NCBI RefSeq assembly: GCF_040802235.1 | Contig: NC_133166.1 | Location: 1,674,001 to 1,738,000, forward strand | Origin: Manis javanica | Taxonomy: Eukaryota; Chordata; Mammalia; Pholidota; Manidae | DNA length: 64,000 nt | Direction of reading: 5' to 3' | Shown: piece after piece, positions 10,041 to 23,741 of the stretch | How the letters are laid out: every line of letters begins with the position of its first letter | Numbering within the stretch: position 1 is the first letter of the stretch | Program-made: the position numbers and the translations under genes | Notes under the pieces: model-generated | What the model saw: only the letters and a program-made list of their open reading frames with translations | Databases searched by the model: none | What the model was told of the DNA's origin: nothing

Positions 10041-13000
10041 ACCGGCCCTCCTGCCTTCTCTGGGTTCAGTATGGAGTGAGGGGCGGCGAGGGAGTGGGTC
10101 GGCTTTCCAAAACGGAGGCATGTGATTGACAAAAGAATTGGGAGTGGTAAGATCCCACTGCAAACCACGTGGGATGGAGGGGAAAGCAGGCCTGTTTCCC
10201 CCAGCCTGCTCCCCCAGCCCTGTGTCTTCTTGGCCTCAGAAACAGGCCCCTGTTTTCCGTTCTTCCAGTCAAGTGTGGGTGAGATCAAAGTCCCCAGCTT
10301 CCTCTGAGATGTGTTCCCCACTCCATTCCCAGGGATGTGGCTGTTCCCCACCCTCTCCCCGTGCCCCAGCCTGCCTCCCTAGACCAGCCACATTCTCAGG
10401 AGGGAGCTGCCAGCCACCAGGATGGCCTTGGGGCCCAAGTCAGGGCGTCAAGTGGCAGTGTGGACCCCATCCCGGTTCTCCTCCTCACCCCACTTTCCCT
10501 GGCCCTGGGGACACTCAGAGCACAGCTGCTGTCGTTTGCTCCCGGCAGGATGCTGGACTCCAGGAAGGATCTGGGGTTGATGAGGCAGGAAGCTCAGACC
10601 CGGGACTGGTCATTCAGAGGGCAGAGAGCCTGGGTTTTGGGGGAGAGGGAGTGGCGCTCAGAGCTGGGGTTGGGGAGAGAGAGATACTTCCTGAGGTGAA
10701 GTCCTACATGGGGCATGGGGAGAGTATACAAGTATTTCTGTGAGCACACAGGTACACGTGTGTGTATGTATCCCAGTGTGTACACAATCTCTGTATACCT
10801 GTGTCTATGTGAATGTGTTTGTAAATGTGCATAAACCTGCATGAGTCAGTATGTGTACTGTTTGCATATGTACATTCTCAACATCTCTGTGTATTTATGG
10901 AGAAGCCTGGATGTCTGTGTACATCTGAATGTGTGTGTCTGTGTAGCTTTGCGTATAACCTTCATAGCCCAGGTCTGTGTGCATGCGTATGTATGTGCCT
11001 GTGTGTCTTTGGCCAGGACATCTGGGAGTGTGTACTCACACCAGTGTATGTCTGAGCATACCTGAGTACGGTCTGTGTTTGTGTGTGTACATGTGTGTTA
11101 TCTATACAGGCATCTGATGGGATGTGGAGTCTTAGGAGCAAAAAGAACAGTATTGCCAGATGTGCTGTGTCTAAAGGCACTGGAGTTGGGGGAACAGGAT
11201 GGGCTTTGGGAGCCCCAGGGAAGTGGGTGGTGAAGCAGCACAGGGGAGAGTCCCTTGGACATGAGCAGGACTGTGGTCACATGACAGTGGGCCTGGGCAT
11301 TATCATGAACCTCCCCAGTGCTGGGCCCCAGGGAGGCTTCTAGGTGAAGAGGCCTGTGCTCAGTAGAGGGGTCTGTCCATCTGCCTTGGATGGAGATGGG
11401 GTCAGGAAGCTCCTAAGCACAGCATGTCAGTCTCCCCAAGGACCTGGAAGGGGAGCTGCCTGGGGGTCAGGCCCCCACTCTGGCCCTGCATGGCATTTGG
11501 CAACAAGCTGATTCCTGATGCCCTGCTTCTAAGAGAACAGTGGGATCTGGCTGTAGGGGGTGGAAAGGATAGGCAGTAAGGGAAGCATGTGTAGGTAGCC
11601 CCAGGACTGGAGTTTCAGCGGAATCACAAGCCCCCCTTAATCAGCTTTCACTTATCTCCATGATGGAGAATGGGCTCTAGCTCATCCCAGTAGCCTAATA
11701 TCCTCCTAGCCAAGACCAGAGGTAGAGGGAGGGGAAAGGATGGGCTTCATACCCATCCAGACTGAAGACTGCAGGTCAAGTTAGATACGATGTCCCTCAA
11801 ATATCCAGCACTGTCTGTTATTGGGCCTCAATTTCAACCATTATATGTTCATATCTTTGGCTGTTTAAAGGCCTTCAGTCTTGAATAACCCTTGGTTGAA
11901 AAGTAAATACTCTTAGAAAAAACTCCTGAGGGTATTATCTATTAATACCTCTGGAAGATTGATTGGTAACTTGCCCAGAACAAGTTTGGTGAGAAGGGAC
12001 ACAGAAGGGAAGGATGGTGTGTAACAGTCAGTGGGCACAGGTCGGGGGTTTCTGGCGAAAAGAAGACATTAAAAAAGAAGATAATGAAGCAGAGTGCTGT
12101 GTTCACCATTTTCTGTTCCTGGGGACCCAGGAAGACTATTTCCTAGTATGCCTCGCAGTAAAGTTGGGTTCTGCAGCGGGCTGAGTCTGGCCAATGCTGG
12201 CAGTGACGTAGGCCACTTCAAGTCCTGGCCTTTAAATGATCCCCTATGATCTTCTAGTTCTCACTTCCATTGCCACAGTGAGCTGGGAGCATAGCTGCCA
12301 GATGGAGGGGCTGTCTCCCTACCTACCATGTTGAACCTTGCGGTTTTGTAGTTTACATGTTACTGCAGCAAAACCTGGTTTAGCCTAACACATACAGAAA
12401 AGAAGGTGCCAACAAACGTCCTGATCTTTCCCAGACAGATGAAGCACAGAAGTCAAGATCCCAGACTGGGGAGTCATAAAGCTGTGAATTAGAGTCCAGT
12501 TCTACCATTTCAGTTTCTTAACCATCCTAGGCTTCAGTTTCTTTGTCTGCACAATGAGGGCTGAATTAGATGATGAGTCAGCCTGTAGTACATTTAGCCC
12601 ATTGCAGCTTCATCACTAAACGTCAGCTTTTATGCTGGGTAATTAAAGAAGCAAAATAGTGTTAGGAAGGAACATGGGTTTCAGTTCAAATTCCCATGTA
12701 TTGCAAGTTCCTTTTCCTATCAAATAGGATGACTAACAAGCCACAGCAACCTCACCAGGGCTGGGGGCAGGTCCCTTGTGGTTACGTTGGTGGTTGTGCC
12801 CGGCACCCCGGGGATGCAGCGGGGACTGAGTTAGTTATTGTTATTACTACTGATACCAACCCTAAGGTGAGCACACGGAAACAATACCTTAGTTCAGCTG
12901 TGGGGAGGACAACATCAGGGTCACGCTCACTAGTTCACACACCTGCCAGCAGGCTCAGGGGGACGGAAGCACCCACAGGAGGACCACCCCAGTCTGGAGG

Positions 13001-14289
13001 AAAGGGAGGGGCTGGGCAAGGGGGTCCCTCCAGGACACAGCTGCCTCCATCTCCTCCTCAGAGGACATCACTGCAACTCCAGCCTCAGCCCGCCTCCTGA
13101 GAGCTGGCTCCACTGGGGATGCCTGTGGGTCTCCCAGCTGGAGAACGTGGCACTGCCTCCACTGATGTCTCTCCTGGCCAGAGATCCAGACACTGCCCGA
13201 TTCCGAGGCCGCCCCCAGGGAGGTGTTATCCCACCACCCCGAGGATGGGGCTGCGGGTGCAGGGAGAGGCAGGGGAGGAGTGATGGGCCCTGTGTGGGGG
13301 AATCTGACCCCTTCTCCCCTGGGGTGGGGGAATCACTGGGTCAGGCGTTTCCCAGGGTCCATGGCTTCATCCTCCCAAAGCTGCCCCCAACCGGTCTCCC
13401 TGTACCTTCTGCAGAGGGCCCGCCCTCCACCTGCAGTTGAGCTCACACTGCTTAGCCCTCCGAGTCATGCCCACACTCCCACTTTTCCAGAGGTGGACTG
13501 AGCGTGAAGCTATAATGAAACATACTTCGGGCAGCCCACGTGCATGAGCCCCTTCTAATATCTAATTTTGTATTATTTTAAAAGGTGGCCCAAATTGTAT
13601 TGCACGCTTCAGGCTTCACAACACCTGGATGTGCTCCTGAGCTGTGCCCTGGCGGTTTCTGGGGCGGAGATCCCAGAAAGGGGAGCGGGTATCGGGATCC
13701 ATGGAGGCGGGGGGGCTAGATGCCCCCTCAGCAGCCTTTCTGGGTGCCTGCTCTTGCCTCCCTCCCTTAGTGCCACGACATCTGGGCACTCTTTTTGCCA
13801 CTAACTGTGTGACACAATCATTTGCCATCTCTGGCCCCATTTTGCTCATCTGCAAACAGGAGAGTTGGACAAGATGTTTCTAAGGCCCTTTAGTTTCTAG
13901 CATGACAGACTGACCACCTTCTCAGGCCCTGTGGGGAGGGGCCTGGCTGACCAGCTGCTCACAGGGCATTAGTCTCCCTGCAGCCCTTGCACCGATTGCA
14001 GTAAGAAACCCCCTCACCTCACAGAACATGGCTGCAGATTTGGGAATCACATGCCACCCCAGTGGTGTCCAGGGTGGCCAAATCAGGCTCCTGGAGTGAG
14101 GGGCATGTGGATAGTATGTGTGGCTCCCTTCCCTGGTGTGGGGACAGAGCTGTGGGGTGAGGTAAGGAAAAATTCATCGACAGTCACGTCTCCTATTTCC
14201 TTCTCAAATTGGGACCCACCCAGGTTGGAGAAAGGGACCTCACATCACTGTCCAACTGGTTTCCTCCAAAATGGGGCCTGAGTTCCTGG
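10041..14289. other. PRG3-P2RX3 intergenic region (tail-to-tail)
   Basis: No gene is supported. The region holds a degenerate TG-rich tract (10,738-11,100) and a sense MIR (about 12,440-12,600). A block at about 12,100-12,400 resembles the end of an old interspersed repeat, which I cannot classify. Several open frames of 60-200 codons in GC-rich sequence lack domains and overlap on both strands. Confidence 0.55.
10738..11100 (+). repeat. Degenerate TG-rich tract
   Basis: About 360 bases of interrupted tgtg/tgtatg units ('gtgtgtatgtatccc', 'tgtgtgtctgtgtag'), consistent with an old decayed (TG)n array. Confidence 0.75.
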
Positions 14290-14309
14290 GGAAAGCATGG
14301 GGCTTATTC

Positions 14310-14315
14310 TTTATT
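14310..14315 (-). terminator. P2RX3: P2RX3 polyadenylation signal
   Basis: TTTATT on the + strand is AATAAA on the P2RX3 strand, about 520 bases after the stop. It is the first canonical signal, giving a 3' UTR of about 540 nt that includes a MIR copy. Confidence 0.65.
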
Positions 14316-14399
14316 ATGCTGAACCTAATCACACTCAGGGTTGGGGAGGCTGGAACAACAGGGCCAGACACCCTCTGATGTTCATTCGTCTCTTGTGAA

Positions 14400-14580
14400 G
14401 TGTGGGCAGTGGAGTTAGACCTGGGTTCAAATCCCAGCTCTCTCACTTCCTGGCTGTGTGGCCTTGAGTCTCTCTGAGCCTCAGTTTATCTTTAAAATAG
14501 GGGAACTAATATCTACCTCGTAGGATTATTCTAAGGATTAAATGAGATAATGTGTGTGCCTGGTACTTGGTAGCCCCGTG
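14400..14580 (+). mobile_element. MIR SINE in the P2RX3 3' UTR
   Basis: A well-preserved copy ('acctgggttcaaatcccagctct', then 'ctgagcctcagttt', then 'aggattaaatgagataatg'). It is antisense to P2RX3 and lies between its stop codon and its likely polyadenylation signal. Confidence 0.85.
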
Positions 14581-14832
14581 GCCACTCCTTATTATAATGA
14601 TTTCTATCTCTGTTCTTTGGAGAGGGGTCAACTCAGGTGCTACTGCTCTGTGTGTGTGTGGAGGGGGGTCGGGGGGTTCTTGGGAAGCAGACAGGGTGGA
14701 GGTAAGGGGTGAAAGGGCGATGAAGGTCTTAGCTGGGAACACTACTGTCTGTTGGAGCACGGGGAGCCCAGGTGGGGTGCCCTCTTGGGAGGCCTGGAGC
14801 CTGAGGGTGAGCATGGGGCCCCGGGAAGAGGC

Positions 14833-17800
14833 CTAGTGGCCGATGGAGTAGGCCCCCGAATCCGTGGACTGCTTCTCCTCCGTGGTCTGGTCGCCGGGGT
14901 ACACCGGGTTGGCCGAGGGAGCCCTCTTCAGTGTCGTCTCGGTCACCTGCAGGTGGAAGGGTGGCACCGTGTGGCTCTGACTGTGGGCAGAGTCCTCCTC
15001 GGGGACCCCACTTGACAGACTCAGCAGTTGGGGCTCACAGCCTGCTCGTGAGGGGCTAGAGCAAGTCTGTGCGATCCCAAGATTCTTTATGTGCACCTCA
15101 AGGGCAAATAAAACCCGCGCTCACCCACAGCAGGATTTGCCCCTCCCCAGCAGTGGCGAGGGGACAATGAGCAGAAGATGGGGATGTTCCCGGACATGAC
15201 ACACAGAGCCCCGGAGATTCTCCAGAGGGCCCACTCTCGGCCAACCCCCTCTTTTCTGGACCCCCAATGTGCATTGAGGTCCAAGGACCTCCCCTAAGGA
15301 GCCCCCAAACGGGGAGCCACTGAGAGGCCCAGGGTCTAGTGCCCCTCCCTGCCCTCTCCCTCCACCTCCTGTGCCCCCAACTCACCTCCTCAAACTTCTT
15401 GGCTTTGTACTGGTCAGCCCCCTTGAGGAAGTTGAGCAGGATGATGTCACAGAGCACAGTCCCCTGGAGGAGGGAGGTAGGGAGGCCTGGAGGGGCTGCC
15501 CTGGGATGGGTGGGAGCAGGTGGTGGTCAGGGGGTCCCTGGAACATGGGCAGGACTGGGGCTCAGGTGAGTGCTCCAGAGATGCCTGACTGACGTTTCTT
15601 CTGGGAAAAATGTCCAGGGGCTTTGAGGAGTGTCTTCATGATCTGCCCCCCAGTTTCTGGGGACCACCCGAGCCCAAGATGCAGACAAATGACTTGGTGG
15701 AGAAGCCGAGGGGCTGAGGGTGCTGGAGGTGCTGGGCACAGTCCCTGCCTTGCCAGCCGGGCTCTGTTCCTCACCAAGGCTCCTCAGGTCTGTGGATCCG
15801 TGGAGTCTCCTCTCCACCCCGTAAGGGAGGGGAAGGAACTCTGTACCAGGCAGAATGCACAGGGGAGGCCGTGCTCCCCACCACTGGAGATGCTCACACA
15901 AGGGGCTGAGCGGGGAGGGGGTGGAGGAGACAGGAGCACCTGGGAAGGGGTCGGGCTTTGTGTTCTAGGCAGAAGCAGGGCCTCTCAGGGTCACTCTCGC
16001 ACACACCCGGCCAGCCGAGGCGCCACCCTGACTGGCCTGTTGGAGCCTGTGGAGGGCCTGAACTCACCACTCCCACTGAGGTGAAGGCTGCCACGGAGCT
16101 GATGATGGTGGGGATGATGTTGAACTTGCCAGCCTGCATGCACAAAGACACGGGTGCGTGGGCAGAGGGTCCAGCAGGGTGGGGGTGAGGCCCAAGGCTG
16201 CACGGGAACCCCCAGCCCAAGGGACTGTGGAACCCTGGGGGGTCTCAGTGGCTCATGGGCCCAGCCTCTCACGGGCCAGTGAGAAGACAAGACAGGACCA
16301 GTGGGGTCCCCAGAGCTGGTCGGTGGGCAGAAACCTGCCCTCGGAGGAGGCTCTTGAGGGCCCAGGTTGGGTCTGGGTTTCCTCCCCTGTCCACCCATCT
16401 GCCCAGCCGAGGACTCACATTCCCGTACACCAGCACGTCGAAGCGGATGCCAAAAGCCTTCAGGAGCGTGCGGTACTCGCTGCCATTCTCCATCTTGTAG
16501 TACTTGGCAAACCTGGAGGCGGGAGGTGAAGGAAGGTCCCGGTGTGGGCTCCTGCCTGCTACTCCAGGGCCCTCACTGACTGAGCAACCCCTACCGATGG
16601 TTTGGTGGGACGCCTGCCACAGACCTCCCCATGCGGGCAGCTCATCCCTGGCACAGGCATCATCCTGGGGGCTTGTTAAAAAGGCAGATTCCCAGGCCCC
16701 ACCCCAAACCGTTGGCATGAGGATCTCAGCAGGTGGGGCCTGCTGATGATTCTGATGTATGGAAAGTTTGAGCCACGCTGGACTCCAGGCTTCTTCAGTT
16801 CTATTAGTTTGGGTATCCCAGGGCCTGGCTCATGGCAGATTCTTCCCTCCCTACAGGCTTCTCAGCTTATGTGGGTTCAAAGCCTTTGTCTGACATTTAT
16901 CAGCTGTGCAGCCTTGGGCCAGTTACTTAACTTCTCTGAGACTCAATTTCTTCACTGCTGTGGGGAGTGGTACAAAAGGACTGCTTCTTGGACTGAATGA
17001 ATCCACGTACAGCTGGGGTTAGAACAGTGCCTGCAACGCAGAAGGCACCTGGGGAATGTTGGCTGATGTTGGCTGTTGTTATTGCTGAAGAAATGCATTT
17101 GCATTTACAGAAGAGTTTAAAAAGTGCTTTCAGACACCTCATCTCATTTCACCCTCGTGACAAACCTGTGGCAGAGGGCTGTGACTGCTCTGTTTTTCAA
17201 ATGAGGCTTCAAGGGGTTTAAGTGACTTGTTCAGGGCTACCTAGCCAGCTGAGACTTAACACTACTTGCCCACGTTCGCGACTGTGCCCTCTACACCTGT
17301 GCCTGGCCTGCTGGGACGCAGGAGCTGGCTGGGGACGGAAAAGGATGATCACATGTAATTCTCACCGGACACAGCGAGGCGGGTGTTCATGCCCCAGTTT
17401 TGAAGGTGGCGGTGGAGGTGAAGGGAATCGCCTGTGGCTTCAGTGAGCAAGCACCCGGACTGCAGTTGTCTTCTGGCTTCTGAAGCCAGGGCATTTCCCA
17501 CTAGAGGGCACTGCCCTTCGCAGGCAGACTCGCATTAGCAGACTGTGACCTCTTTGGGCTACCGTCCCACAGCTCTAAAGTGGGCTCCTGATGCCAGGGT
17601 CCCAGGGAAATGGTGAGGACTAGGTGAGAAGCTGGGAGTGGAGAGCGCAGAGTGCGCCTTATCGTGTGGGGCCGACACAGATCTTACTTGGTTCCAGCTG
17701 CCTCCCTTTCAGAGTGTCTGATCCCCACAGATTCCCAAGGCCCGTCCCAGCCTCCTGCAGCAGAAAGAGGGGCCTGAGACATCCCTTCCTGAAGGTGTTC

Positions 17801-20800
17801 AGTGATTCATGTGGCACCCCTTCCAGGGATATTTGCATTAGAAATTGTGCAGCAGGGAGAATGAAATGCTCAGTCCAAGTGAACAGATTAGGGAGGGATC
17901 ACAGATCATTCGTGGGGAAGTCATCTTAAATCATAAAATGTCAGCCATCTCCTCTGGCTGTGGAAGACGTCAGAGTCAGGCAGAAGCGAGTCTAAATCCC
18001 GGTTCCACCACTTGCTAGGAGTGTGGCCTTTTACGTGACTTAGCCCTCAGGGTCTCGCTTTCCATGTCTGTAAAATGGGGGTGGGGGCTCATACCCCTCT
18101 GCAGGCCTTTGAGGAGGGCACCATGGTTCCCTGTCTGCCTGCTGCTCCACACCCACTCTCTGCCCTTCTCTGCAGGGCCTGGAAGCCTGGCCTGTGGAGC
18201 CTGCTTCCCCCAAGCCCCTTGCCCTCTGGATCCAGTTGGGTTCAGCTAGTGGGAGGCCCTAGAAGGTGGCCAGAGGATGGGAGGAAGAAGAGGCCGGGTG
18301 AGTAGTCCCCCAGCAGCTCTCTGCTGGGCCTCAGACAGAGGCCAAGTTCCCACCAAAGGCCCAGAGCCTAGACGGTGGCCCTGTCCTACAGTCAGGCCTC
18401 TCTCCAGGCCCTGCCAACCTAGGGGGCACAGCTTTCCTGTGTGGCCAGCCCTGGTCTATTCCCCAGGCTGCCTGGATCCCCCTGGCCTGCGTGCACCTTT
18501 GTGAATAGTCCCCTCCTTTAATCATCCCTTTTGGGACCATTGACTGTTTCCTCCCTGGACACCTGCCCCTCCCATCCCCATTTACAGAGCGGGAAGCTCA
18601 GGCCTGGAGAGGGTTAGCTGGTTGGGAAAGAGGGCCGAGTCTGGGCCACTCATTTTCTGCCTGTGCCTGTGCCTGGGCACAGCCAGGGTTTGTATGCCTG
18701 AGAAAGGCTGAAAACTGGTCACGAACAGGTTCCCTGGGGGCATGACCTGGGAAGGTTTTCCCAAGGGCTTTGTCGCTGGAGGAAGATGTAGGGAAGGCAG
18801 GATATCTTGAGGCTGAGACCCAGAGTGAGAATGAGAGTGGTCCCGGGAAGGAGGCTGGAGGAAGCACAGCAACCTCACCGAAGAAGCAGAGGCCCGGAGG
18901 ACAGGGAGGGGAGGTGTTAATTCATCTTGAAAAATACGGTAAGTCATGGTCTGGGGCGTGGTGGCAGAGAGCTTCACAGACCACGGCAAAGTGGAGTGAA
19001 TTCAAGCTGCACCAGCAGGAGGATAAGGGGATGACACCAGAAAGGAAATCAGCTCTGTAGAGGTGAGGAGGTTCAAGAACATAATTCTCCAAAGAGACCT
19101 CTAGGATATTTTGAAAAAGCTTAGAAGAGAAGCATCTGGAATGGGCAGAAGGTCCAGGAGGTCCTCACTGAAGCTTCCAGGTTGGCCTGAAGCTAAGTAT
19201 AGACCATCCCCATCCCCACACCCACCTTTATAGGTCAGAAAAATATGCATATCTCTTGATATAAGCACCTCAATCAAGCTCATGAAGAAGGCACACTGAC
19301 CCATTTTACAGATGGGAGGACAGAGAAGGTAACTTGTCTAAGCCAGGTTTCTGAGCCACACCAATGACCCTGAAGTCTGTGCTCTTTGCCCTATGCTGTC
19401 TTGCCACTGAGCTCTATGGAGCTGCAAGGACACAGCAGCCCTTGTGCCATCTCTCAAAGCCCTTCCATGTCCTGTGGAGTCCTCCATCACTGGGGAGGTC
19501 AGGGCCCTTGGGTGAGAGGTGTGGTAACTGATATGCATGGGGACTGGCCAGGGGTGTGAGGGTGCATCCCAGACATTTGGAGCAGGGCTGAGGCTGGGAC
19601 CATGGCCCTGAAATCTGCATTCCTGGCCCAAGGCTGCAGCCGTGAAAACTGCTCTGACATTGATTCAGGGAACAAAAAGTCAGCATCCTGGCCACTGCTG
19701 TTCAAAGCGAGTGCTGGCTAAATTTATCTTGGGAAGGAATGTGAAGGGAACAGGGAGAAAAAACCAAAGCGGACTTGGTTTTTCTCCAGCACCTGCCTTC
19801 CAAGAGGCAATAAGCATGATAAGATCATTATCTCACCAGCCACCCACCCCCGGAGGAGGGCTGGCAGGGACGGGTTCTCTTCTCGGCTGGGGGGGAGGAC
19901 GAACAGCACTCAGGCAGGGAGCGCCCGGGCTGCAGGCTGGGGAAGGACCCAGGAGTCCTGACTTCTGCGCTCCAGGGAGGCTGGTGGTGGTCACAGAATG
20001 GGGCCCAGCCCTGTCACACTGGGATCTGGGGTATCTTCTGTCCTGGCACATGGCTGGATCGTCATTCCCAGCTGCCTTGCATCTAGCTGGGGTCCCCATG
20101 ACCATGACTATTTCTTGCCAATGGAATAGGAAAGCAAGTGAGGTCTGTTACCTGGGGGCTGAGGCGTGTTAGAACAGTGTACCTTCTTCATCTTCCCTGT
20201 TCTTATAGCCAGTTTCTCGGGAGCTAGGCGGAAAACTCAAGGCCCAGAGGAGACTGAATCAGTAGGTGGCAGGAGCCCAGATCCTTGAATGACCACGTGG
20301 AGTGCCCCACCTCCCCTGACTCAGACTGCCCTGTGCCCAGGGCAACCAACCTACCTTTGTGTGAAGCCTCAGAGATGAGGGGGCTGTTTGTTGCAGCAGT
20401 TAGCAGTATTTACCCTGACTGTTACAAACACTATAATTTTAAACCGAGATGCCTGAGGCGCAGGGAGAAGTTATTTGCCAAAGGACAAAGATTACATTAA
20501 AACTGGGGAGTTATTCAAGATTAGCCAGAGAGAGGACAAATTCCAGTTGATGCTGCATTCCTCGGAACAAACCCTCTAAGGAATTCTGAGGCCATCCGGG
20601 TGCGGTCCTAATGCTGTCTTTAACAAGGCTTTTTGACCCTGGGTATTCACCCAGCATCTCTGAGCTTTTTACCTCAACTGAAAAGTGAATGTAGAAAGAG
20701 TTGTGGATTGGATTAGATAATGTTCATATGTAGGAAATGCCTGAAGCTTGTCCCTTTTCTTTCTTATCCCAGATCAAGATAAAATGAAGTCATATCTATA

Positions 20801-23706
20801 TTTACCTTAACTCTTGACTCCTGGAGGTAGCATTAGCAATCATAACACTCAACATATATGAAGTGTTCACTGTGTGCCCAGCATGGTGCACAGTGCTTTA
20901 TACTTATTTCTCATTTAATACTCAAACAGTCCCAGGTGCAGGTGCTATTCCAATTTTACACATGAGGAACCAGGATCAGAGAGGTTAAGCAACTTGTCTG
21001 AGGTCACAAAGCACTAGTCAGTGAGCAAAGCTGGGATTTAAAGTCAGGCAGTGCAGTTCTAGAGTCCACACTCTTAGCTGTTCTTTGTCCACATTCTAGA
21101 CTGTTCTTTTAGTCGCCTGATTTCTGTTAGGTCCTGGATAATTTATGTCAGTTCTCCAGCTGGGGAACCCTTTTGCATTGGCAAAGTGGGTCTCAACACC
21201 CAGAGACACTGGCTGGGAGTGGAACAGGTAACAGAGGAGAGCCATGAGGTGTGGGAGGACGGACACCCAACCTCCTCATCTGCCAAGGGGAAGCACCGAG
21301 TTACACCACGCCTGCATCCTGACTCTTCAGCTTTGGTTTTCTTGGTTGGGAAATGGGGTTGGCAAGAGTGACACCACCATTCAACACCTTGGCCTGGATA
21401 CCAGGCCTCCCCCAGACCTGCCCAGTCCCCCTTCCTAGCCTCATCTGCAGACACCCCACCCTGCCGCCCGACCTCTGCTGGGCACCCCAAGTACCAGCCA
21501 CACACGCCCCCTGCTGCCCTGTGTTTCCTGGACACATGTCAGAGACACAGACTTCTGAGCCTTGGCCACACCTCCCCCTTGCCTCCCCTTTTCCACCTTG
21601 CAAACGCCCAGTCACCCTTGGGTTGCAGCGGATATTCAGGGCGCACCTGCTGTCTGTCAGGCCCTGTACGAGGCACTGCTGATGCCCTGGCAGGAGGAAT
21701 ACTAATTAATCACAGAATCCCATAAACAGCTAAAATCAGACATAAGGGCTGGGAAGGCGAGGAGCCCCATTCCAAGGGCAGAGCTGGCCAAGACACATGA
21801 CCCCAGCTGGGCAGGTCAGGGCTGCGCGTAAAGTGACCCCGAAGCTGAGGCCTGAAGGATGCGGAGCTGAAAGGTAGGAAGGCCTAAGGTGGGGGCAGCT
21901 CTCCTGGCTGAGGGAACTGTGACTCCTCTTATGGGAAAGAGTGTGGTGGCCTGGGGAACAGCTGTATGCACCTCCTCCCAGTCCCATGTTCAGGGACTTC
22001 ACGCTGGGAGCTCGGAACTGACTGTGGTGGGATATTTGCCAGGAAGATGGGCAAACAGTACACATCAGGGCTTTGATTTCTTTTTCTCCAGACAGCCCAT
22101 TTTCCAGTGTAGTGCTGAGGTGGAAAATCCCCCTGGGTCTCTGCTGGGACCCAGGCCTCTGCTACTGGTACTGCCATACCAGACTGTGGTTGGTAATCTG
22201 GACTGTCAACTACGAGTCAGACCTCAGTCTCTCTCTGCCCAAGGGCCTACCTAGTTCAGTAAGGGGCAGGGCAAATGTTTGCTGAAGGACTGAATGGATT
22301 TTGGACCTGTTTGACATCTCACAGATGGAGCTTAGCAATGCTGGACTCCAGGTTTCTCCTATTGACTCGAGCTTCTCCAAATTCTCCCAATTCTTCAGGT
22401 GGAGCTGGTATAGGGTGGTAACTCACAGGCTGTTCCCAAACAGAAAACACTTAGATCTGGCAGCTGGCTGAGTGCAAAAGTAGGTGCTATTGGTGGGAAC
22501 CAGCCCCTTTCGAGGGGAAGCAGGGAAAGGAGTAGAGACATAAAATATGTGGAGCACTTATTCCTGCTGGGCACTAGCTCAGGGGCTTCCACAGCTGTTA
22601 TTTCATTGAGACAACAGCTCCGTGGAATGCTGGTGGCTTAGGGGCTTTGCAGGGAGAGGGTCCTGGGCTTGAATCCTGGTTTTGCCACTTGAATCAGCAT
22701 ACTTAACCTGGGGCGAAGTACTTCACCTCTCTGGGTCTCAATCTCCCCACCCGTGAAATGCAGATAATAGCAACAGCTTGCAGGTTGTCAACATACAGCA
22801 GCTGCTGCCCGTGAAGGCTGAGCACAGCGCCTGGCACAGAGCTTCCAATGAACGTTGTGTACAGATCATCAGGTAACGTGTGGGCTTCACTGGCGGGGGA
22901 CAAGCATAGCGGCTCTCCTTAGTCTACAGCCTGCCAGGAGCACAACGGGAATCTGAACGGGGTGCTTGACTCGGAGGCCCCTGCCCACCTCCAGCTGCTT
23001 TCTTGAGAGAAGGGCGGGGAAGCAGAGTTCAATGCGGCCTTGGTGGGCAGGGCCTCCTTAAACTGGTGCCTGTGAAAACTGTGAGGGAAGCACAGCATGG
23101 CTGGGACTGTGCTGATGCCAGAACTATCAGAGGAGAGAACAGGGCGAGACACCTGCCTGCTGAGCAGGAAGGCCAGGGGCAGGGGTGTGGGGTGGAATGG
23201 CCCCGGGGCAGGGCAGGCTGGGAGGCTTCTCTGCGGACCCACTGGGCCACCAGAGCCCACATTTGAAATGATTAGAGGTCTACCTCCCCTCCGCTGCTGG
23301 GCCAGGGCACCGGGAGGCAGACCTCGCCAGGCTGGCCGGGTTCCTGCCTGCTTCCTCTCTGCCTGGGGGTTTTGGGCAACAAGGAGGCACCCACCAGAGG
23401 GCAGGAAGGAGAGTGGGTGGCATTTATTCTGCCCGCTGCCTCCCTGCTTGGCTGTGGTTGGCCTATGGCTGTTGCTCTGTGACTCCTGCTCTTGGCCAGG
23501 CCCCCATTCCTCCCACTGTGGCTGTGGGGCTGGGGCGCAATGGCGTCCCTCTTTGCTAGGCCCCGAGTATTTCAGCTTCTCCGTGTGTCTCTTCACAAAG
23601 AGCTGACAGCGCTTTCCCACCGGACCCTCCCTGAGACACCCGTGACCAGACAGGACACCCCCAACACAGGGCCCAACTGGACAGGACTGAGACCCTCTCA
23701 CGTGGG

Positions 23707-23741
<35 letters not shown>

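Noticed and set aside
9650-10351. Overlapping open frames of more than 200 codons on both strands after PRG3
   Set aside because: They track the CpG-rich block and lack domains.
12100-12400. Possible old LTR or L1-derived repeat (also 26,600-26,800)
   Set aside because: The ends look repeat-like, but I cannot assign a family with confidence, so no element is called.
22919-23701. A 260-codon minus-strand open frame in P2RX3 intron 8
   Set aside because: It is low-complexity, Pro/Ser/Gly-rich, in GC-rich sequence, with no domain or family resemblance; chance is sufficient.
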